Part shown: positions 1-4,759 of the stretch, piece after piece | How the letters are laid out: every line of letters begins with the position of its first letter | Position numbering within the stretch: the stretch's first letter is position 1 | From: Thermoplasmata archaeon | GTDB lineage: Archaea; Thermoplasmatota; Thermoplasmata; JAGHBH01 | DNA: 5,745 nucleotides | NCBI GenBank assembly: GCA_021161085.1 | Contig: JAGHBH010000054.1 | Location: 1-5,745 of the forward strand | Direction of reading: 5' to 3' | The notes under the pieces: generated by a model | What the model saw: only the letters and a program-made list of their open reading frames with translations | Told to the model about the DNA's origin: nothing | Database searches by the model: none | Made by a program: the position numbers and the translations under genes

Positions 1-463
1 CCTTAAGCCGTCCTTCGGTGTCCCGGGCCTTGGAGGCTTTACGGGCCTTGATGGGCCGCTTGGCCCCGCAGGCGTCACAGGCCAGCATGAGCACCCTCCC
101 TTCCTTCTCCAGCCTGGTGTCCGGCCGGCCACACTCGGCACAGAGCACGTATTCCTCCACATACTCTCTCAGCTTGTCGTCTATCTGCTCCCCCGATATG
201 CGCTTCTTGAACACTATCCGCTGGCCCTGGAGCGTGCCGGCGGTCCCCATCTCCCTGAGAAGATACTGGTAGACATCCCCGGGGTCCCTGTTCAGCACCC
301 CCACGATCTCTCCGAAGTTCCGCAGCACGGTCGTCTTTCCTTCCACCAGAACGTCCGCCCTGGGGACGACGAACCTCTCGTGCTTGGATATCTCCTCGGG
401 CAGCTTGGATTTGGCCCGTTCGACCAGTGATTCGTAGTCGTAATCGTCGCCTTTATCGGTCAT
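1..463 (-). CDS. eif2b: Translation initiation factor aIF2 subunit beta (3' end outside window)
   Basis: This is the beta subunit of the heterotrimeric aIF2, which brings initiator Met-tRNA to the small ribosomal subunit. The window holds 154 codons with no stop. A short acidic N-terminus is followed by the alpha/beta core, with EGKTTVLRNFGEI at residues 41-53 and LNRDPGDVYQYLLREMGTAG at 57-76. A C-terminal zinc ribbon has cysteines at 108, 111, 129 and 132 (CAEC and CDAC) and the family sequence GRPDTRLEKEGR between them. I chose the ATG at 463 because a TATA-like box is centred 27 nt upstream, implying a leaderless mRNA. An in-frame ATG at 484 lies directly beside that box and is unlikely to be transcribed. 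The reading continues at least 15 residues past the usual family end (about ...GAKRPIKA), so a basic tail or an extra domain lies beyond the edge. The family call is firm; the end is unknown. Confidence 0.95.
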   Translation of the reverse strand, partial: MTDKGDDYDYESLVERAKSKLPEEISKHERFVVPRADVLVEGKTTVLRNFGEIVGVLNRDPGDVYQYLLREMGTAGTLQGQRIVFKKRISGEQIDDKLREYVEEYVLCAECGRPDTRLEKEGRVLMLACDACGAKRPIKARKASKARDTEGRLK

Positions 464-486
464 CGCCCGGGCTATTCGCCTCATTG

Positions 487-493
487 TTATAAA
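487..493 (-). promoter_or_regulatory. TATA-like box for aIF2-beta
   Basis: The minus strand reads TTTATAA, preceded by a purine-rich AAAGG that could act as a BRE. The centre is 27 nt from the ATG at 463, the usual archaeal TATA-to-start-site distance. Transcription would therefore begin at or next to the start codon. No GGAGG-like site precedes that ATG, which agrees with a leaderless message. Not tested beyond spacing and composition. Confidence 0.55.
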
Positions 494-550
494 CCTTTGT
501 CCCACTGAACTCCACCTGTATTACCGGCCCCCCTGTTCTCCCGCCTTCCA

Positions 551-568
551 GTCAGGTCGGTCAGGTCA
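551..568. repeat. Tandem 9-bp duplication at the end of the nucleotidyltransferase gene
   Basis: GTCAGGTCG at 551-559 is followed directly by GTCAGGTCA at 560-568, with one mismatch. The second copy contains the stop codon (TGA on the minus strand, 566-568) of the nucleotidyltransferase. It may be a small slippage duplication. The rest of the 485-565 gap holds the aIF2-beta promoter and no T-run that would mark a terminator for the minus-strand unit. Confidence 0.5.
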
Positions 569-1645
569 TCCTGTCTTGGATATGTTGGCCCCGGATATGG
601 AGGAGTGTTTCTTCACCAGCGTCCCGTCGGCCAAAATGCTCCCCTCGACCTTCACGTCCTCCTCCACCTGGCATCCGTACCCCAGAACGCTCTCGTATAT
701 CTCCGACCTCCAGCCGACCGAACCCCCGTCGAGTATGATGGACCGCACTATCCTTGCTTCCCGGTCTATCTGCACCCCCGGATAGATGCAGGAAGCCTCC
801 ACTATCGTACCCCTCTGGATGTCTGCCCCCCGGCCTATATAGGCGGGACCCCGGATGACACATCCCGGGGATATCCTCGCCTCCGGTTCCACCACCACCG
901 GCCCTTCCACGGTGACGCCTTCCATCTCCACGTTCTCCCCGCTCCTTAATACCACGTCCAGGGAGGCCTGGAGCAGGTCCGAAGGACGGCCGATGTCCCT
1001 CCACAGGCCCTTTATCTCCCGTCCGTGGATGGGCTCCCCCCTTTCCAGGAGGATGGGAAACAGGTTCTTGGAAAAATCGAACATCTCACCCTCGGGCACA
1101 TGGTCCAGGACCTCCGGCTCAAGGATGTATATCCCCGCATTGATGAGGTTGGAGAACACCTCCTCCCGACGGGGCTTCTCCTTGAAACGTATTATCCTCC
1201 CCTCGTCGTCCAGCCCCACGATGCCGAACTCGGTGGGATCGGGGACCCGGGTGAGGGCCATGGTGGCAACGCTGCCCCGCTCCCTGTGGAACCTGTACAA
1301 TTCCCCTATGTCCACATCAGCAAGAACATCACCGCTGGCCACCACGAAGGTCTCGTCCAGGAACGGCTCCACCTTCTTGACGGCCCCGGCGGTCCCCGCG
1401 GGAACGGGCTCGAAGGAGTAGAGGACGGAAGCCCCGTATTTCCCCCCGTCGCCCACGGTCTCTATCAGCCTCTGGGACATGTATCCGGTGGTTATTATTA
1501 TCCTGTTGAAACCCGAACGGGCCAGGGAATTTATCACGTACTCTATGCACAACTTCCCCCCCACCGGAACGAGAGGCTTCGGCCTGTTCTCCGTCAGCGG
1601 CCTGAGCCTGCTCCCCTCGCCCCCGGCCAGTATGACAGCCTTCAT
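566..1645 (-). CDS. NDP-sugar pyrophosphorylase (COG1208 type) with left-handed beta-helix C-terminus; candidate HddC-like heptose-1-P nucleotidyltransferase
   Basis: The 359-residue enzyme should transfer a nucleotide from an NTP to a sugar 1-phosphate, giving an NDP-sugar and PPi in the cytoplasm. The N-terminal Rossmann-like domain starts MKAVILAGGEGSRLRPLT, with the signature GGxGxRLxPLT at 8-18 and KP at 23-24. GTAGA at 84-88 and SGDVLADVD at 104-112 (metal/sugar-phosphate region) follow. Then come FKEKP at 154-158, NAGIYILEPEVLDHVPEGE at 169-187 and WRDIGRP at 215-221. Residues about 240-350 show hexapeptide-like repeats of a left-handed beta helix. I prefer the ATG at 1645 over an in-frame GTG at 1654, because the family N-terminus begins at MKAV and a GGTGG site lies 5 nt upstream. 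The gene starts 33 nt after the coiled-coil gene ends and is probably co-transcribed with it. The overall form resembles mannose-1-phosphate guanylyltransferases, glucose-1-phosphate thymidylyltransferases and HddC. The gmhA/gmhB neighbours favour a heptose substrate, but that is inference. Confidence 0.9.
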   Translation of the reverse strand: MKAVILAGGEGSRLRPLTENRPKPLVPVGGKLCIEYVINSLARSGFNRIIITTGYMSQRLIETVGDGGKYGASVLYSFEPVPAGTAGAVKKVEPFLDETFVVASGDVLADVDIGELYRFHRERGSVATMALTRVPDPTEFGIVGLDDEGRIIRFKEKPRREEVFSNLINAGIYILEPEVLDHVPEGEMFDFSKNLFPILLERGEPIHGREIKGLWRDIGRPSDLLQASLDVVLRSGENVEMEGVTVEGPVVVEPEARISPGCVIRGPAYIGRGADIQRGTIVEASCIYPGVQIDREARIVRSIILDGGSVGWRSEIYESVLGYGCQVEEDVKVEGSILADGTLVKKHSSISGANISKTG

Positions 1646-1650
1646 GATAT

Positions 1651-1655
1651 CCACC
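1651..1655 (-). promoter_or_regulatory. Shine-Dalgarno-like site fixing the nucleotidyltransferase start
   Basis: The minus strand reads GGTGG, then ATATC, then the ATG at 1645. A core GGTG pairs with the archaeal anti-SD tail (ACCUCC). The site overlaps the alternative GTG codon at 1654, so it supports the ATG. An SD on the second gene of an operon, with leaderless-looking first genes, is a known archaeal pattern. Confidence 0.45.
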
Positions 1656-1678
1656 GTTCTTTCTTTCCCGGCCCGGGG

Positions 1679-2557
1679 TCACCCGAGCTCCAGCTTTCCC
1701 TTGGTCAGCAGCTCCCGGACGGCCTGCTCCGCCGCCTCCTCGAGCTTCTCCTCATCCTCCAGCCGTTTCTTGACCTCCTCGTTGTAGGACTCTATCTCTC
1801 TCAACCTGGCCAGATACGCCTCCCGCCTCTCCTTCTTCACGGAGATTATCTTCTCCCTCATCTCCATGGCCTTCCTGTGTATCCTGTCGGCCTCCTCCCT
1901 GATGGCCATCCCCTCCTCGTGCTTCCTCTTCGTCTCCACGGAGAGATGGATTATCTCCTTCCTGATGTCGTTTATCCTCTCCTTTATCTTCCCGTATTCG
2001 CCGCCCAGGGCCACCACCTTCTCGTGTTCCTCCTGTCCCTTGGCGAAGAGTTCGTCTATGGACCTCTCCATGTCCTCCAGCTCCCCCATCACGATGTTCT
2101 GCTTTCCGAAGAGTTCCTCCAGCCTGGCCAGTTCCTTTCTCTTGGCCTTCAAAGTCTCCAGGAGTTCCCTCTCCTTTTCCAGCGAGAGGGGTGTGGTCTC
2201 CTGCTTCATCTCCAGCAGCCTTATCTCCGCCTTCAGGGCCCCGATGTCCCCCGGCAGGTTCCTGTGGATGTTCTTCCTCTTGGCCCGCCGTCCCTCCACC
2301 AGGCGCTTGGCCGCCCCCTGATATTCGTCCCTGAGCTTCTTGTGCAGGCTTATCTCCTCGGCCAGGGCCTTTCTCTTCTCCTCGAGTTCGTCTATCTCCT
2401 TGTAGAGCCTTCTCTTCTCCTCGTTCAGGGCGTTCCTCTCCTCGAAGGCCAGTCTGGCCTTGGCGTTGAGCTCGTCCCTTCTCTCGATCAGCTCCTGATA
2501 CCTCTTCTCCGCGTTCTGAAGAACGGCCCTGCTGTCCCCGCTCTCCTTCTCCGCCAT
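1679..2557 (-). CDS. Long coiled-coil protein, resembling the archaeal COG1340 group
   Basis: The product is 292 residues of almost unbroken charged alpha helix, very rich in Glu, Lys, Arg and Leu. It has no signal peptide, membrane segment or catalytic motif. The helices fall into three parts: about 12-98, 105-150 and 155-280. They are broken at NLPGD (100-104) and near GKQN (151-154). The middle part has LEMKQETTPLSLEKEREL at 115-132, which resembles the conserved LExxQQTxxLSxEEE signature I recall from archaeal COG1340 coiled-coil proteins. The function of that group is not established. The start at 2557 follows GGAGG (2562-2566) by 4 nt and lies 27 nt below a TATA-like box. The frame stays open far upstream to 2830, but that part overlaps gmhA antisense and is not coding. 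It heads the unit with the nucleotidyltransferase. A structural or scaffolding role is a guess only. Confidence 0.82.
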   Translation of the reverse strand: MAEKESGDSRAVLQNAEKRYQELIERRDELNAKARLAFEERNALNEEKRRLYKEIDELEEKRKALAEEISLHKKLRDEYQGAAKRLVEGRRAKRKNIHRNLPGDIGALKAEIRLLEMKQETTPLSLEKERELLETLKAKRKELARLEELFGKQNIVMGELEDMERSIDELFAKGQEEHEKVVALGGEYGKIKERINDIRKEIIHLSVETKRKHEEGMAIREEADRIHRKAMEMREKIISVKKERREAYLARLREIESYNEEVKKRLEDEEKLEEAAEQAVRELLTKGKLELG

Positions 2558-2579
2558 ACAGCCTCCAAACACCCAGGGG

Positions 2580-2587
2580 TATATATT
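2580..2587 (-). promoter_or_regulatory. TATA-like box for the coiled-coil/nucleotidyltransferase unit
   Basis: The minus strand reads AATATATA, flanked by an A-run upstream. Its centre is about 27 nt from the ATG at 2557, as for aIF2-beta. The TATATA core is nearly palindromic, so it could also serve the divergent gmhA, with a start near 2610. If it drives only the minus strand from about 2557, the GGAGG before the ATG would not be in the mRNA. A second box (minus-strand TTAAAAA, 2604-2610) could give a leader that includes it. Confidence 0.5.
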
Positions 2588-2603
2588 TTTTCGGCAAAAA
2601 CCC

Positions 2604-2610
2604 TTTTTAA
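2604..2610 (+). promoter_or_regulatory. TATA-like box for gmhA-gmhB
   Basis: TTTTTAA is centred at 2607, giving a predicted transcript start near 2633-2634 and a leader of about 8 nt before the ATG at 2642. The alternative is the TATATA box at 2580-2587 used in the plus direction, giving a leader of about 30 nt that contains GGAGG (2625-2629). Sequence alone does not decide between them. Confidence 0.35.
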
Positions 2611-2615
2611 CCCCC

Positions 2616-2629
2616 CCTCCATGGGGAGG
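2616..2629 (+). promoter_or_regulatory. Small GC hairpin covering a GGAGG upstream of gmhA
   Basis: CCTCC (2616-2620) can pair with GGAGG (2625-2629) over an ATGG loop, a 5-bp stem of mostly G-C pairs. If the gmhA mRNA starts at about 2610, this stem would hide a Shine-Dalgarno-like sequence 12 nt before the ATG. A closer GGTG (2632-2635) lies 6 nt before the ATG and may be the real site. The stem is short and may be chance. Confidence 0.25.
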
Positions 2630-2641
2630 CCGGTGTGAAAC

Positions 2642-3271
2642 ATGCAGGGATTCAGAACCTCCTTCGCCAGGACGTATATAGAGGATGTCAAGAACACCCT
2701 TGACGACATGGTTGCCAGAGGATTTCCCGAGAAGATGGCCGAGTTCGCGGACATACTCTGCACGGCGAGGGACAGGGGAAAGAGAATATACATCATGGGA
2801 AACGGAGGCAGCGGCAGCACGGCCAGCCACATGGCCAGCGACCTGAACAAGGGGGCCATGGTGGAGGGGAAGCCCAGGTTCAGGGCCATCTCCCTGGCCG
2901 ACAACATACCCGTGATGCTGGCGTGGGCCAACGACTCCGCCTACGAGGACATATTCGTGGAGCAGCTAAAGAACCACCTAGAGGAGGGGGACGTGGTGGT
3001 GGGGATAAGCGGCAGCGGCAACTCCATGAACGTCATAAAGGCCATGGAATACGCCAACTCCCGGGGTGCGGTCACCGTGGGCATGTCAGGATACGACGGC
3101 GGAAAACTGGCCGGACTGGTCCATCTCTCCATCCACGTACCCAACTTCTACATGCAGCAGGTGGAGGACATACATCTCCTGATAGAACACCTGGTCACCT
3201 CCATGATAAGGGAGGAGGCCCGGGCGGAGAATGAAGAGAAGGAAAGAGAAGAGGGGAATGGCGGCCCGTAA
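2642..3271 (+). CDS. gmhA: GmhA-like D-sedoheptulose 7-phosphate isomerase (SIS domain)
   Basis: The 209-residue protein has one SIS domain, close to the usual GmhA size of about 190-200. GmhA converts sedoheptulose 7-phosphate to D-glycero-D-manno-heptose 7-phosphate, the first step to nucleotide-activated heptose. Visible motifs are GNGGSGSTASHMASDL at 53-68 (phosphate loop), GISGSGNSMNVIKA at 121-134, VGMSGYDGGKLAG at 146-158, and VEDIHLLIEHL at 174-184 near the C-terminus. Aligned from memory to E. coli GmhA, the metal/catalytic residues His61, Glu65, Gln172 and His180 correspond to His63, Asp67, Glu175 and His183. Both histidines are kept and the other two are changed conservatively. The last 20 residues are a charged Glu/Lys-rich tail. 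The start is supported by GGTG 6 nt upstream. The end overlaps gmhB, and the pair is probably one operon. Another SIS phosphosugar isomerase remains possible. Confidence 0.88.
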   Translation: MQGFRTSFARTYIEDVKNTLDDMVARGFPEKMAEFADILCTARDRGKRIYIMGNGGSGSTASHMASDLNKGAMVEGKPRFRAISLADNIPVMLAWANDSAYEDIFVEQLKNHLEEGDVVVGISGSGNSMNVIKAMEYANSRGAVTVGMSGYDGGKLAGLVHLSIHVPNFYMQQVEDIHLLIEHLVTSMIREEARAENEEKEREEGNGGP

Positions 3272-3854
3272 AGGCGGGGCGGGAGAGAAACCACGGACTG
3301 GAGGCGATATCCTGGCACACAGGGCCTTCTTTCTGGACAGGGACGGGGTCATCAACTACAAGGTGGCGGGGTACGTCACCAGGGTGGAGGACTTCCACCT
3401 GCTCCCCGGGGCCGCCGAGGCCATCGCCAGGATAAACGCCTCCGGCTGGCTAGTCGTTCTTGTCACAAACCAGTCCGTCATAGGCAGGGGGCTGGCCACC
3501 AGGGAGAGGGTAGACGAGATACACCGACACATGCTATCCCTCCTGGCAGAAAAGGGAGCCCACCTGGACGGTATATACCTCTGCCCCCACACCCCCTGGG
3601 ACGGCTGCCCCTGCAGAAAACCCGAGCCCGGCATGCTGCTCCAGGCCGCCAGGGACCTGGACATAGACCTGGGGGCATCGGTCATGATAGGGGACAGCGA
3701 CACCGACCTGGAGGCTGGCAGGCGGGCGGGCACCTGGCTCCAGATCAAGGTGGACGACGGGTTCACCCTGGGGGATGCGGTGGAGAGGGTTCTGGCCGAG
3801 GCCCGGGTCGTGGATGACGACCGGGATATGGAGGGCGGGGCCATCAGGGGTTGA
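3231..3854 (+). CDS. gmhB: GmhB-like D-glycero-D-manno-heptose 1,7-bisphosphate 7-phosphatase (HAD family)
   Basis: This HAD hydrolase should remove the 7-phosphate from heptose 1,7-bisphosphate. Counting from the ATG at 3231 (207 aa), motif I is FLDRDGVIN at 34-42, with nucleophile Asp36 and acid/base Asp38. Motif II is VTNQSVIGRG at 77-86, followed by CPHTPWDGCPCRKPEPGM at 118-135 and MIGDSDTDLEAG at 152-163 (Asp155). Cys118, His120, Cys126 and Cys128 form the GmhB zinc site, here with only five residues between His and the next Cys, shorter than in E. coli. The start is uncertain. ATG 3231 has GGAGGAGG 12 nt upstream and overlaps gmhA by 41 bp. ATG 3258 follows GAGG by only 3 nt. Both leave a basic N-terminal extension of about 20-30 residues that typical GmhB lacks. 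The end overlaps the convergent AsnB-like gene by 11 bp. HisB-type histidinol-phosphatase is a related alternative, but the gmhA neighbour favours GmhB. Confidence 0.88.
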   Translation: MKRRKEKRGMAARKGGAGEKPRTGGDILAHRAFFLDRDGVINYKVAGYVTRVEDFHLLPGAAEAIARINASGWLVVLVTNQSVIGRGLATRERVDEIHRHMLSLLAEKGAHLDGIYLCPHTPWDGCPCRKPEPGMLLQAARDLDIDLGASVMIGDSDTDLEAGRRAGTWLQIKVDDGFTLGDAVERVLAEARVVDDDRDMEGGAIRG

Positions 3855-4665
3855 ACAGCTCCTCTTCCGTGACACCCCTCATCCTCGCCACCTCCCTCAA
3901 CAACCTTGCACTCCCGCAGCCGAACTGGGCTGCCTTCTTCTCACGCCTCCACTCCTCCAGGCCGAGTTCACGTGCCAGCATCCTCAGCGGCCTCTTGTTC
4001 TCCCCACAGCCTCCGGACCCCATCCTCTCCTCCCGGGAGAGGGAGAGACCCCATTCCATGATTCCGGGCGACATGTAGGGGGTGAAGAGCGTCTTCCCAA
4101 CGGAGGCCAGCATGTTCCTTGCATCTTCCAGGTCGCCCGACAGCAGCGAGACGGCGTCCCTCCTGGTGCTGGCCAGAAAATCCTCCTCCGTCATGCGCCG
4201 GTACCTGTCGTATCCGCCGAATATCTCGTCGGCACCGTGGCCGGCCACCACCACACTCTCCACGGCGGTCTCCCCTACCATATAAAGGGGCAGATGGAAG
4301 TTGAACTTCATGGGCATCCTGCTTCTCCCTTCAGCCCCCTGACCCCCCGCCGACTCCTGTTTTATATATCGGGGCAGCACGGGCAGGAGGCGTTCCACAT
4401 CGTCTCGGGTGAGCACTATGGGAAACACATCCCACCCATACCGTTTCTCGGCATCCAGGGCGGCCTTCATGTCCCTGGAGTCCGGCAGGCCCACAGTGTA
4501 GAGCCGGCATCTTCCCTCCAAAAGGCGGGCCAGGATGGTGCTGTCCACACCGCCCGAAAAAGAGAGGGCCACCCGGTCGGGGAGAACACCCACGGCCTCC
4601 TCCAAGAGGGAGAGCAGGCGGCCGGTACCCCCTTCCAGCGGGCCTTCGGTCACGGTATCAGCCAT
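3844..4665 (-). CDS. Stand-alone asparagine-synthetase-like protein (synthetase domain only)
   Basis: The 273-residue protein matches only the C-terminal, ATP-using half of AsnB. There is no N-terminal glutaminase domain and no Cys2 nucleophile. The PP-loop is SFSGGVDST (35-43). The second ATP/substrate region is AGHGADEIFGGYDRY (141-155). The C-terminal KRPLRMLARELGL (224-236) and EKKAAQFGCGS (242-252) match the AsnB pattern of a helix followed by a catalytic lysine loop. Such enzymes adenylate a carboxylate and then add an amine. Without a glutaminase, this one would need free ammonia, a partner amidotransferase or another acceptor. AsnB has Glu or Asp in GEGxDE/GDGGDE, but here that residue is His143. 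The QFG ending reminds me of the ASNSD1-like branch. The ATG at 4665 fits a leaderless start 26 nt below a TATA box; a GGAGG only 1 nt away is too close to act as an SD. It may be an ammonia-dependent asparagine synthetase or a different amide/amidine-forming enzyme; the substrate is unknown. Confidence 0.87.
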   Translation of the reverse strand: MADTVTEGPLEGGTGRLLSLLEEAVGVLPDRVALSFSGGVDSTILARLLEGRCRLYTVGLPDSRDMKAALDAEKRYGWDVFPIVLTRDDVERLLPVLPRYIKQESAGGQGAEGRSRMPMKFNFHLPLYMVGETAVESVVVAGHGADEIFGGYDRYRRMTEEDFLASTRRDAVSLLSGDLEDARNMLASVGKTLFTPYMSPGIMEWGLSLSREERMGSGGCGENKRPLRMLARELGLEEWRREKKAAQFGCGSARLLREVARMRGVTEEELFNP

Positions 4666-4687
4666 GCCTCCATGAGCGGTGAGAGGG

Positions 4688-4694
4688 TATTTAA
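4688..4694 (-). promoter_or_regulatory. TATA-like box for the AsnB-like gene
   Basis: The minus strand reads TTAAATA, centred at 4691, 26 nt from the ATG at 4665, which predicts a leaderless transcript. It lies inside an imperfect palindrome GGGTATTTAACCC (4685-4697). That palindrome could be chance or a repressor site over the promoter. Confidence 0.5.
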
Positions 4695-4724
4695 CCCTTC
4701 AGCAGCCCTTTTGACCGGCCCTTT

Positions 4725-4731
4725 TTTATAT
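4725..4731 (+). promoter_or_regulatory. TATA-like box for the DUF457 membrane gene
   Basis: TTTATAT sits at the end of a T-run (4722-4727) and is centred at 4728. The expected start of transcription is near 4754-4755, leaving only about 5 nt before the ATG at 4760. No Shine-Dalgarno-like GGAGG is present there, so the message is effectively leaderless. The box and that of the AsnB-like gene share the 94-bp divergent region 4666-4759. Confidence 0.5.
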
Positions 4732-4759
4732 CCAGCACCCTTCACACCCATCGGACGGG

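Noticed and set aside
464..484. Upstream in-frame ATG (484) as the aIF2-beta start
   Set aside because: It lies only 2 nt from the TATA-like box, so it would be upstream of the transcription start.
485..565. Possible small RNA or terminator hairpin between the nucleotidyltransferase and aIF2-beta
   Set aside because: No stable stem, T-run or RNA-gene-like sequence is visible; only the promoter box and a short tandem repeat are there.
1646..1654. GTG at 1654 as the nucleotidyltransferase start
   Set aside because: It falls inside the GGTGG site that serves the ATG at 1645, and the family N-terminus begins at MKAV.
1025..2638. A 537-codon open plus-strand frame opposite the nucleotidyltransferase and coiled-coil genes
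   Set aside because: Its translation is Leu/Pro/His-rich with no recognisable domain, while the minus strand encodes clear protein motifs and a regular coiled coil. GC-rich codon use on the real strand removes stops from the opposite frame.
2558..2830. N-terminal extension of the coiled-coil gene up to 2830
   Set aside because: The frame is open, but it would lie antisense to the start of gmhA, has no coiled-coil character, and would remove the divergent promoters. The ATG at 2557 has a TATA box and GGAGG nearby.
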